From assembly GCA_934045075.1 (NCBI GenBank), contig OW203724.1, positions 13,999,473 to 14,063,472 on the forward strand: DNA of 64,000 bases, given 5' to 3'. The position numbers and the translations under genes were made by a program. Each line of letters opens with the position of its first letter. The stretch's first letter is position 1. A model generated the notes under the pieces. The model made no database searches and was not told the DNA's origin. It worked only from the letters and a program-made list of their open reading frames with translations. This DNA comes from Yponomeuta sedellus (lineage: Eukaryota > Arthropoda > Insecta > Lepidoptera > Yponomeutidae). Below are positions 38,905-50,051 of the stretch, piece by piece.

Positions 38905-39936
38905 ATGGGGGCGGGAAAGAAGCGGAAAAAAACTGATCCCCCTGACGAGCGATCATCACCAGCTATGGACACTTCGGACTCGGATGATGACTCCTCCAGG
39001 AAGTACAATGTTTTTAAGGTTCCAGGGTACTCTAGGAGGTATCCTGAAAACAGTAAAAAATCGGAATACATAGTGTTCGTGTCACACGAAAATGAAAAAC
39101 CGTTTTCCGACAAAGACAGGCTAGCTCTCTCCCATGCCATACGCAAATTCTGCGTCACTGGCATTCTACATCTGAAGTCAGTAAATAAATTCAAGATTGG
39201 CATTACGTTCGATTTGTCAAACAATGCAAATGTGTTTATGCAGAATAAAAAATTACTCGATGAACTAGACCTGAAGGCCACTATACCGGCTAGCGACACT
39301 GAAGCGACTGGGGTTCTTACCTCAGTCCCTACTGACCTTTCCAACAAACAAATCTTCTCGTTGATTGGCAGCTCTCGAAATGTAATTCAAGTGAGAGGTT
39401 TCATGCGTCGGGTGCGGAGTGACGACGGCGACGTGTCACATCTTCCCACTCAGACAGTCGCGGTGACTTTTGCATCCACTGAATTGCCTCAGTACGTCTA
39501 TCTCGATTCTTGGAGACACGAGGTAAGCGCTTATATACCACCAGTAAAGCAATGTCTTCAGTGCATTAAGTTTGGCCACATTGCCAAATACTGCCGAAAT
39601 TCGGTTGTGTGCTCGATCTGCACAGAAAATCACCATTTTAAAACATGTAAAGAGGATCCTAAAAACGCGAAATGCTGCAACTGCGGAGGCAATCACATAG
39701 CTATCTCTAACACATGTCCACAAAAAAAATTGAAAATAGAGGAAAACAAAATTAAGTCAAGGGCCGTCACATACTCAGATTTATTCAGTGAAAACTCCTT
39801 CCCCCAATTAACAAAATCGAACATCGAAACACAAATTCAAAATTTAACGAAATCAGATTTTTTCATGAACATACTCATTCAAGCAATTACAAAAATAGTT
39901 ACAAATCAGAAAAACACCCCAATCAACTCTACATGA
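38905..39936 (+). CDS. LINE ORF1, Gag-like zinc-knuckle protein
   Basis: 343 codons, intact. Lysine-rich start (MGAGKKRKKTDPPDERSS), a central RRM-like part, then Cys/His knuckles between about residues 212 and 272: CLQCIKFGHIAKYC, then CSICTENHHFKTC, then CCNCGGNHIAISNTC. ORF1 proteins of this kind bind the LINE RNA. The ATG at 38905 is the first in frame and lies 148 bases from the element start. Confidence 0.85.
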   Translation: MGAGKKRKKTDPPDERSSPAMDTSDSDDDSSRKYNVFKVPGYSRRYPENSKKSEYIVFVSHENEKPFSDKDRLALSHAIRKFCVTGILHLKSVNKFKIGITFDLSNNANVFMQNKKLLDELDLKATIPASDTEATGVLTSVPTDLSNKQIFSLIGSSRNVIQVRGFMRRVRSDDGDVSHLPTQTVAVTFASTELPQYVYLDSWRHEVSAYIPPVKQCLQCIKFGHIAKYCRNSVVCSICTENHHFKTCKEDPKNAKCCNCGGNHIAISNTCPQKKLKIEENKIKSRAVTYSDLFSENSFPQLTKSNIETQIQNLTKSDFFMNILIQAITKIVTNQKNTPINST

Positions 39937-39985
39937 ATAAAAGAAATCTTAGCACAAACTGTAAGAAATACCACTTCTTCTAACA

Positions 39986-42900
39986 ATGGATCAACTTAAT
40001 ATTATGCAGTGGAACTCCCAGAGTATTATTAGCAATAAATTTCTATTAACACAATTTCTTTATGAAAACGATATACATGTAGCAATAATATCAGAGACTT
40101 GGCTAACTCCTATTAAAGATTTTAACATAAAAGGATATCGAATAGAAAGAAACGATATTGGTAATAAACATAATGGTGTAGCAATTTTAATACATAATAG
40201 TTTAAATTATAAAAAAATTAATACATATTCGGACAACTCCTTACAAAACATTTGTGTAAGGATATCTGTAAATAATAAAGAAATGAGTATTGTAAGTTTT
40301 TACTGTCCTACAAACTGTGTCCCATCTTTTGATAAACTTAAATTTCAGTCAATAATAGAGTCAATACCCGAACCCATGTTATTTGCAGGTGATTTTAATG
40401 CACACCATACTTTGTGGGGGTGCCATTCTATTAATCCTAGAGGAAGAGATATTTTGGAAATTATTGATGAAAAAAATTTGGTTGTTTTGAATTCCGGCGA
40501 GGTTACTACTGTGGGCTCCTTGACATGGCGTCCCAATGCTTTGGATTTATCACTGGCTTCCCCATCACTGGCTCTGTCTTGCGATTGGTCTGTACATAAT
40601 GATCCTCTTGGCAGCTACCATCTTCCTGTAATTATTAAGGTTTTTGTAAATAATAGTATTAATGATGATGGTCTTGTAAACAGCAATGGTGCTAATCCTT
40701 TGCCCATCTATCCTAACTTTAAAATGATCAATTGGACATTATATGAACAATATGTAGACACACAACTGTCTGATTTTCAGGTTGAAAATTACACTCCATT
40801 GACAGCATATAACAGTTTTTGTAACATATTGCATAATGTAGTTAATGACTCTCTTACAAATCGTAATTCTGTATCTTCTTCTTTTGGTGCTATCAACTCT
40901 CGTCGTAGACTGATACGCAAGAAGCTCTCTCTTCCTTGGTGGAATAAAAAATGTTCAGAAGCTGTAGAAAATTCCAAACTTGCCTATATTAACTTTAAAA
41001 ATAATCCTTCAGATCAATCTTACATTGAATTTAAAAAATTACAAGCACATAAAAAAACTTTTGTTAAAAATGGAAAGATCTAATAGCTGGATTGAACTGT
41101 GTAGCTCCTTCAATCGATGTACACCTCTGTCAATAATCTGGAATTGTATGCGTAAATTCAACAAAACTTACTCTTTTAATAATGACAATGATAGTTGGAT
41201 ACAAGATTTTTTGCAAAAGTATACACCCGACCATGTAAATAATAAACCAAAATTTTCCCCGGACAGTGAAACAAATCCTGTAAATAATTTTATGATAAAA
41301 TCTTTCTCAATTGAAGAATTAATATCAGCTATTCTCTCGAGAAAAGATGGCGCATTTGGTCTGGATGGTATTCCTTATATAATGTTAAAAAGGCTTAGTA
41401 AAAATAGCTTACAGATTTTACTTGAAATATTAAATAACCTATGGTTGAGCAACGAGATTCCCCACTCATGGAAGTCCGATTGTTTAGTGCCCATATTAAA
41501 GCCAGATAAGCCTCGATCAAATCCAGATTCCTACCGTCCTATTGCTTTGACATCTTGCATAGGCAAAGTTTTTGAACAACTGATAAAACAAAGGTTGGAA
41601 TTTTATGTAGAACAAAATAGTATTTTACCTTCTAATCAATTTGGCTTTCGAAGAGGAACATCAGCTCGTGAAAGCATCTGTCAGCTGCAGCTTGACATAC
41701 AAAATAGTTTAAATAAAAAATATTATTTGATGTCGGTGTTTTTTGATGTGTCTGGAGCATTTAATAGTGTCAATGTCGACATTCTTTGTGTTGAGTTACT
41801 TTCCATCGGGATCCCAAATAAAATTGTTAATTGGATTCATAATTTTCTTACTGAGAGGGAAGTCTATGTAAAATATAATGGTAATCTTTATGGTCCACGA
41901 TTCGCTTCTGTTGGTGTTTGTCAAGGCGGAATACTTTCTCCATTAATTTTCCTCTTATATATCCGCCGTTTAAATCTCATTTTGGGTTCTGAAGTCAAAA
42001 ATCTTCAATTTGCTGACGACTTGGTTGTTTATGCATCTGGAAAAAAATTAAAAAACATCAGTGAAATTCTTAACAAATCTTTAAAAGGGTTGTCTACATA
42101 CTTCACCTATCTGAATCTTGATATAAATGCATTAAAATCTAAAGTGGTTGTATTTGGTAAAGCTAGTAATAATATTCCTTCTGTATTCTACAACAAAGTC
42201 CCCATTCCTGTTTCTCAAGAGGCTAAGTTTTTAGGTATTATCTTTACTCACAATATGTCTTGGAAAAAATATGTTGAATTGCTAAGTTTAAGAGCCAATA
42301 AGGCCCATAATATTTTGAAATCTTTGTGCAGGATTTCGTGGGGAGCAGATCCGAAAATATTGTTACTTCTGTACAAATCATTGGTTCGTAGTCATTTTGA
42401 ATATGGTTTTCTTTGTTTTGGTGGTGACAGTAGATTGGTGAATGCCTTGGATAAAATTCAAAATAAAAACTTGAGACTCATCACAGGAGCATTTAAAAGT
42501 ACTCCTATAAATGTAATGCAGGTGGAGTGCAAACTCCCTCCATTAGCTATTAGATTTACTTATCTGAAAGAAAGATTTTTATTAAAATTATATAGTAAGA
42601 GAAATAATTACCTATTGCTGAGCTTGATGAATTCTCCTCCAAAATCTCTTTATATCCTTCAGGGCTTTGCTCAGTACATTAATTTTCTGGAAACATTACA
42701 GATTTATAAATCCCCTCTCCTTCCTTGTTATCAGGGAAATTTTCTTAGTAAATTTCCTGCAATAAATATAATAATTGATCACAATCTATGCACCAAACAA
42801 GATGTGTACAACAAACTTTCAGAGTTCACTGATGATTGTAGATTCCTCTATACTGATGGGTCCAAAACTGATAATGCTGTCTCGTTTGCTTTCTTTGATG

Positions 42901-43757
42901 GCTTTTTTAATTTAGGCACTGGTCATAAAATAAATTCAAACATTAGTATATTCACAGCAGAAGCCGTGGCTATACTAGCAGCCCTAAAAAATATCAATAA
43001 TAAAAGTGATGGATGTTATAAATATGTAATTGTCAGTGATAGTATGAGTGTTCTGGAAAATCTCAAAAATAATAGATTCAAAGCTAATACAAATTATTTA
43101 ATTTCTTTAATCAAGCAGGAGTGGTTAGATTTGTTTCTTATTCATAACATAGATGTTTCATTTGTGTGGGTTCCTTCACATGTTGGTGTAGCAGGAAATG
43201 AAAGGGCTGATTTTTTGGCTAGAGCAATTACAAATAATGCAGATACTATTCCAGACTCCAGCTATAATCTTAATGTTTCTGTTCCCTGGACAGATGTAAT
43301 CTCTCTTCTAAAGAAAAGATCTATAGATATCTGGAAAAGACACTGGAACTACACAGTTCAAGCTAAAAATAAAGGCTTATGGTATGCTACATTTAATGTT
43401 CCCATTGGTAGCATGCCCTGGTTTTGTAAAAACAATACTTACATTCATAGGAAATATTACACTACTATTTCAAGGCTTCGTTTTGGTCATTGTAATCTAA
43501 ACTATCATCTGTTCCGGTTAAAAATGGTTCAGAGTCCGTTCTGTGACCATTGCAGCTCCCAAACTGAGCAATCCTTACATCATCTATTCTTCGAATGCCC
43601 ATCCTTTGGCATCCAGCGCCTTGTGCTAATGGATGAGCTGATTGAAATCTATAGCAGTCCAGAGTCAGTGCCGCGCTCCATTCAGGCTCTTCTTGTAAAT
43701 ACTTCCACATTTTTGTCTTTGTTCAGATTCATAATTAACACTGTAGGACAGATTTAG
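39986..43757 (+). pseudogene. LINE ORF2: endonuclease, RT, RNase H; one frameshift
   Basis: The start ATG lies 49 bases after ORF1. Frame 1 (39986-41083) holds the APE endonuclease (MQWNSQSI, ISETWLTP, FAGDFNAHHTLWGCHS). Frame 2 (to 43757) holds RT (NPDSYRPIALTSC, FFDVSGAFNSV, catalytic LQFADDLVVYASG), RNase H (FLYTDGSKTDNAVSF, SDSMSVLENL, WVPSHVGVAGNERADF) and CDHCSSQTEQSLHHLFFEC. The +1 shift falls between about 41050 and 41080, beside A-runs, so a single indel disables it; a sequencing error there is possible. Confidence 0.85.
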
Positions 43758-44060
43758 TTTTTCTTGTATATTGATTTTGTTTAATACTCGAATACGACTT
43801 TTAGCCGTGTAAAATATTTTCTAAATGGACTTGTACAATTGTACATAATATTTAGAATTTGTAAGGTTATGTAATATTTTTGGTTTGTTTGTTTGTTTTG
43901 ACGTTTCGATTTCGACCAAAAAAGAAAAGAGTATGTGTTGCCTTAATTGACTTAAAATCACGGATTGACTAATTCGACGGACACGACGTAAAATTACACG
44001 GATTTTACTAAAATTGGATTGGACATTTTATATAATTAAAACTGAAGACGATAATATATT

Positions 44061-44273
44061 ACTGAAGACTTTAACCTCCCAAAAATTCATAATGAAGAAC
44101 AGAAACCAAAGACGTGGCAGCATGAAAAATATATTACTGAAGACTTTAACTTCCCAAAAATTCATAAGGAAGAATAGAAACCAAAGACATGGCAGCATGA
44201 AAAATATATTATACTGAAGACTAACCTCCCAAAAACTCATAATGAAGAACAAAAACCAAAGACGTGGCAGCAT
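44061..44273 (+). repeat. Three 75-77 bp repeats in LINE 3' UTR
   Basis: Units start at 44061, 44136 and 44213 (actgaagact), each containing aaccaaagacgtggcagcat or a close variant. Followed by a unique stretch and poly(A). Confidence 0.85.
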
Positions 44274-44338
44274 GGTCTAAGACCTTAGCCGGTTCCTTGC
44301 GGGACGAACTAAAAAAAAAAAAAAAAGTTGTTTGGTTT

Positions 44339-44690
44339 TTTGCAGTTAAATCATAGATTACTATAATATTACTGAGTTAAATTTTCGTCTGAGTGTCCTT
44401 TTTTATTAAATTTGAACTGTGGAAACCTCCAGAAAGTGCGTTTATAGTTGGTGCAGACGTATTAGCCGGATTTTGGATTGAAAACCGACATACAATGAAA
44501 ATGAAGGTGACGAGTGTTACTGTGTAAGGAAGCAGCTCAAAAGTATTTTAACAAACATAAACACCTTAAAAGTTAGAAATAAATGTTATATAATATCAAC
44601 CACTTTATAATAAAATAAAAGTTTTATCTGTAAACCAAACTCATTTTATTTTGTACAATATCCAATAATTCGCATTATTATTGTAAATGG
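44339..44690. other. Intergenic, nothing recognised
   Basis: Starts with the right target duplication of the LINE; no genes. Confidence 0.4.
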
Positions 44691-44834
44691 ATTGTTATAG
44701 TTACTCTGAATTTGTATTGTTTTATTTTCTTTTTGTGTGTGCAGTTGTTAAGTTTTTTTATGTAGGTACCTAGGTACGTACCTAAAAGATGTTAAAAATA
44801 CTCAGCAAAACTATTTCAGAGTAACTATAGCAAT
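44691..44834. mobile_element. Small MITE-like inverted repeat
   Basis: 20-bp TIRs: attgttatagttactctgaa (44691-44710) and its complement with one change (44815-44834). 144 bp, noncoding. Confidence 0.5.
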
Positions 44835-45200
44835 ACGCATAGCTATGTACACCTATCTATAGCTAAAGAATGTTTCGAGATTCGGGGACGATTTCCAGAT
44901 GGCGCTTTTACCAAGTTCGATCGTGTTGGCAGAAAAAGTCCGCGAGAGGACTCTCTATTTCCCAGACTTATTATACTCTATGATGAAAATTCGCCTCAGT
45001 AGTTGTATAGTCGATACTTGTTCATCACACCTTCTTAGTACATAATCCATTGTTTCTTCTTGTTCAAGTTTTCCCAAATTGGTATATGGAAGCAAAAGCA
45101 CGCGAAAACGCAGAAATAAGAAACAGGACAAAAACGACTGTAAACTGCGCTCAAGGCACTTTAGACACGAGTGATTTGGACTAATAAACTTATTGCGAAC

Positions 45201-45254
45201 ATGCCTGTAGAAAGATGTGGTGCCCACCTTAGACCACTAAAAATGGAAGTAATG
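45201..45254 (+). other. Candidate first coding exon of unknown gene
   Basis: An ATG opens 18 codons (MPVERCGAHLRPLKMEVM) that end exactly at an ATG|gtaaga donor. A possible acceptor tttatttcag at about 45502-45511 would continue in phase 0 for about 32 codons to a stop. I recognise no family. Could be chance; included because splice signals and frame agree. Confidence 0.2.
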
Positions 45255-46379
45255 GTAAGAAAGTTAAACATTTGTTACAGAATATTTATCGCTACCGTTT
45301 CATATACACTTATCACATGTTTTTCCAAAATAGGATGCTCCCAGAAGTTTATTTTGTATTGGAGAATAACTACGAACTTACAAAATATATTATTTTCCTT
45401 CACCATACTTCTTTAGTAAAGTCTACTACATCCAAACAGTGTCCCAGGCACCACAGCATCCGAGTGGTGCCTTCATCCATTTAATTAATTTGACAGTTTA
45501 TCTTTATTTCAGTATTTCTACATCGTAATAAGTAAACAGTGTGATGTGAGAATTGATAATATCAAAAAAAACAAGCCCGAATTTCCCACATCACGATGTT
45601 GCTTATATTAAGACTTCTACATGTAAACAATTTGTTTTCCAAACCCCATCAGCTGTTTTATGTTTGTCCTGAATTTAAATCTCACCCAACGACATACAAA
45701 CTACCAAAAGCTTACCCACAAAAAAACTGTAAATTATAGATACCTAGATGGATAAAGAAAAGTTGAAAGGTAAAAACAAAATTTAAAAATCTATTAAGAG
45801 GCTAAAAATTTCACCCATGCCGGGACTCGAACCCGCAACCTCTGGCTATCCGTGCCAGCGCTCTACCAATTGAGCCAATGGGTGACTCACCGGCATAAGT
45901 GAAATTTCGAACCTCTTTACACTATTCTCTGTATTACGTACAGGCAGCGACATCTGGCTTAAGCAAATTGCATCACTTACAGCCCCGACTACCTACTTTG
46001 CAGTTAGGTTTTACATCGGAACGATATCATTGTACCCGCATGATAATACTATTTTTATTATATCGGCATGTGACGATGCACAGCATCTAAAGTTAGATTG
46101 CGCTGTCTTTATTTCTGGCAACACTCAGGAAATACGTCACAATTTTGATAACCCCACTCTATGAAAATGGCATGACATCCGTTCTGGTCACCTGAGCTTG
46201 AGCAAGGGCGATCTACCCTCATAGCGTCGTCTTTTTTCGTTGAAGCAACAACTCAAGTCGAAACTTTGATAAATTTTGTGAAAAAATAGTTAATTCGAAT
46301 ATCTTGAAGTCAGTTATTTGTCTAAAAAGTTGCGCGAGTGCTACATTAAAGTGAAAATAACGGATTTAGTGTTAGTGCA

Positions 46380-47659
46380 ATGAGTGATCGTGAATCTAGT
46401 GATCGTGACGTGTACCTCGTGGTACCGACAAGGTACGACTCGCCTTCGCCTGCCCTGGAGACGGGCCTCGAGGTTGAGCCTGGGCCGCGCACTCGCAAAA
46501 GCCATGGCCACATTCCTGTAAGAGGCAGGTCTCATCGGACGACGAGCCACCGTCGCGCTTTCGCAAGCGGTTGGGCTCGTCTGACCACTATGAAGGAGCA
46601 GAGGTAAAGAAGAGGAAGCTTGGTGAGATGCACAGTGGTTTTAATGAACTTCTAACAGAAATGCGAGCTATTTCGGAGTTATTGTTACGTAATGAAAACA
46701 AAAATGAAAGTGCGATTCCCGCCATTTTTTCTAAACCCAGCACGTCGCAGCAACCGTTACGGCCGGAATCGTTTACGCTTTTAAATAGACCAGACAACTG
46801 CATCGACCGAGACATTCTTCCAAAACTCTATCTAGGTTTCATTAAGACGTCAGTCAAAGAAGCAATTGCACCTCCTGCGGATCCCCAGCATCTGAACCGC
46901 CTAAAAAGTCTGCAGAAATTCGGAGAATATTCCTGGAAGGACGTCAGGTACACCGATGCCTTAAAAAACTATATTGCTAGTCCCGGTTTTATCGACCTCG
47001 AAATTAACGACGGACTTCGTCAACTATTAAAGGGAAAAGATTGTCTGGACACTACTGAAAAGGCGTTAGCAGGGTTATGTAATGCTTTGTTGACACATCA
47101 TGATACTTTGAAGCAGAACCTGCAACAATTCGTAGACTGGGTCGCTAACCCAAACACGGTTCTCACGCCTCCCAATATTTTCAACTAAATTTCGGAACTG
47201 TTTAGTCAGACATCAAAATTTCACAAAATTAGTGAAGAAGTCATGCAGATCGTTTGCGGAAAACGAGCTGAATGCAGTGAAAATCGTCGGGAGCGTATCC
47301 TGATGGAAATCCCTAATAAAACTCTTCGGGAAGGCTTGCGTAAAATCCCCCCGAGTACCCAGCATCTCTTCGATGACGCGATGGTTCAGGCTTACATCAA
47401 AAACACCGGTGGTATAGACAAGTGGGTTCGACCGTGGTTCAGTCAAAGCAAAGACTCAAAAAGTTCCGGACAGGGACCCAAGACCAAACCTGCTGCTCCC
47501 CGTGACACAGGTAAACAGTTCTTTCGCTCCGAAACATCGACACAACGCCCTAAAGACGTTAAACGTGACTTTAACTTCTCTGCCAAGAACAATGCAAAAG
47601 ACAAAAGACCCGTCAGGAAAGAAGGGCAACAAGGAAGGAAAAAGTTTGACCGCAAGTGA
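46380..47659 (+). pseudogene. DIRS Gag-like ORF1, broken
   Basis: Three collinear segments (46380-46607, 46571-47188, 47243-47659). A frame change near 46570 and an in-frame TAA at 47186-47188 separate them. Features: acidic/Ser-rich N-terminus, a helical segment (SGFNELLTEMRAISELLLR), a central conserved part (PKLYLGFIKTSVKEAIAPP) and a very basic C-terminus. Gag assignment rests on position and composition. Confidence 0.65.
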
Positions 47660-49568
47660 CTACCACTCCCCCACACGTCATTTTCAGGGAGGCTGTCTTC
47701 GAGCGTATCGGAGACAGTGGCAGACGCTTCGGGCTCCGCAGGCCCTTCTGAAAGTCATCACAGGATTGCGTCTCCCATTTACCTCCAAACCTGTGCTTGC
47801 TCAACCAAAGCCTCACATATGCCAGCGTTTCAAAACAATAGAGACCGACCAAATGACAGAACAAATAAACCGGTTAGTGAAACAGCAAGTTCTAGAAATA
47901 CCCGATCAGCATCAACTGGGCCCCAGTTTTTTCTCGACAATGTTCCTAACCAAGAAGAGCGATGGATCGGACAGACCTATCTTCAACTTGAAACGACTGA
48001 ATCAATACATAGTACCGAAGAAATTCAAATTGATTTCTCTTCATCAAGTGCCACATTTTCTTCAGAAAAAAGATTGGATGATAAAACTGGATATTTCGTC
48101 AGCTTACTTCCACGTACCCATAGCAGAGGCCCACCGGAAATTTCTTCAACTGATATACAAGCACCAGGTTTTGCAAATGACCAGCCTCCCATTCGGACTT
48201 TCATGCGCACCGAAAAACTTCGCCGCTCTCTCGAACTGGACGGCGCATCAACTTCGGAAAAGAGGTATGAGAGTACTAGTCTACTTGGATGATTTTTTGA
48301 TAGTAAATCAGTCTCGAAGCCTACTCGAATTACAGGCCAAACAAACTACTTGCCTGTTGGAGTCCCTGGGTTGGACAATAAACTACGAGAAATCGGTCTT
48401 GCGGCCATGTCAATCCTTAGAATACCTCGGTCTGATTTGGGACACGCATCGAAATACCAAAGCGCTCCCTATCAAGAAGGTACGTACAATAATACAGATG
48501 TCAAGTCGAGTTCTCCAAAGAAACAAGGTATCTCTAAAAGAATGTCAGATCCTGCTGCGAACTTACAACCAACTTTGCAAGATTCGTGACACCCCGAGGT
48601 CGGCTGCACTGCCGCCACATGCAGCGAATGGCGAGAGCTCTTCAGCACCAATCACCTCTACAGCGGTTGCAGATCCCTCCTGCAGTAAGAAACGACTTAC
48701 AATGGTGGATAACGGTAGCGGAACAATCGCATACAACAGATTGCCTACATCAATCTCGGATCCAGAACTTCTTAGCAACCGATGCAGCAGACTATGGTTG
48801 GGAGCTCAAATGGACGACTCTCTGATATCCGGCAGGTGGAACCAGTCTCAAGTCAATTGGCATTGCAACCAGAAAGAAATGTATGCCACCATAGCTGCAA
48901 TATCTCACTTCAAACACAAATTGAAAGGATGTCATGTGATTTTACAGACAGACAATCGAACCGTTGTGGCGTACATAAGAAACGAGGGAGGGACGAAGTC
49001 AGTTGTACTGCTAGACCTAACCTACCAACTGATGCATCTTCTAGACAAATGGAGTGTAACTCTGACAGCTGTGTACTTACCAGGCAGACTCAACCATGTG
49101 GCCGATGGGTTGTCCCGAGGAAAAGGTGTATCGGAATGGCATTTACTAAGACCAGCTCTAGTCTCAGTGTTTCGGAAGTTCGGTGTACCCAGGATAGATT
49201 TGTTTGCCTCAAAGCAGACCAACATTGTGAAGGATTATACCACCATGGATTACTCAGACAAATCAGCAGTGTTTTACAATGCCTTCAGCAGAACTTGGCA
49301 GTACGAGCTAGCGTGGGTATTTCCTCCGCCGAACCTGATTCCTCGTTCCCTCCATCACTTGAACTCTACGAAAGGCACCTACCTGTTAGTAGCACCGATG
49401 TGGTCCAATGCCTTCTGGCTACCGGACCTGCGCCGCCGAGCACTCAGCAGACCGATCAGGATTCAGAACCTACCCCAGGTCTTAGTAGATCAGAACACAG
49501 GCTTGCCTCCTCCACATGTACAAGAAATGAAACTTTTAGTATGGAAAGTTGGGTGTGGGCTAACTTAA
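47660..49568 (+). pseudogene. DIRS reverse transcriptase/RNase H, frameshifted
   Basis: The frame containing the RT overlaps the end of ORF1 and is open from 47502 to 49568. RT motifs: FFSTMFLTKKSDGSDRPIFN, then KLDISSAYFHVPIAEAHRKF, then LPFGLSCAPKNF, then the catalytic VLVYLDDFLIV. RNase H shows CHVILQTDNRTVVAYI and LPGRLNHVADGLSRG. Between about 48585 and 48815 the real protein (PRGRLHCRHMQRMARAL to FLATDAADYGW) is in another frame, so two compensating indels flank a 230-base window. Confidence 0.8.
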
Positions 49569-49902
49569 TAGAGTCATGGTCCGACGCGGAAAGAAATCTA
49601 CTTAGAGCGAGTTGGCGAGAATCAACTCTTAAAACTTATAAACCAGCGTGGGATCGTTGGATAAAATGGTGCGCAGCCAATAACTTTAATCATAAATTCG
49701 CTGATCCAAATTCTCTGGCAAGGTATCTAGCACACTTGCATATAGATAAAAAGTATGCCTTTTCTACAATATTATTGCACAAGTCTGTTATAAATTGTTT
49801 TAGCCAGTCAAAACATCCTGATCTTGGCTCTCATTTCCTAATTAAACATGTCTTAAAAGCTATATCTTTACAGAATCCAAAAGCCACAAAACTTTCAGTT
49901 TG

Positions 49903-50027
49903 TGTTATGTTTGATTCGTTACAAAATGTGGGTATTGGAATTATTATAGTTTTCACGCAAATAAACAGTGCGAATTTAGCTACGTCCACTGAATGTGCTT
50001 ATTATTTATCTCCCATAAAATACAACA
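49903..50027 (+). repeat. 5' LTR
   Basis: Starts tgttatgtttgattcg and ends aatacaaca. Confidence 0.85.
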
Positions 50028-50051
50028 TTTGGCGACGAGAAAACAAAGGAT

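Larger units (their letters stand above)
38758..44326 (+). mobile_element. Full-length LINE with target duplication
   Basis: 5,569 bp between perfect 12-bp copies of gttgtttggttt (38746-38757 and 44327-44338). It has a 5' UTR of about 147 bases, ORF1, ORF2, a 3' UTR with three repeats and a poly(A) of about 16 bases. ORF2 carries endonuclease, RT, RNase H and a C-terminal Cys/His motif, so it belongs to the RNase-H-bearing I/R1/jockey assemblage. Only one frameshift is seen, so the insertion is recent. Confidence 0.88.
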
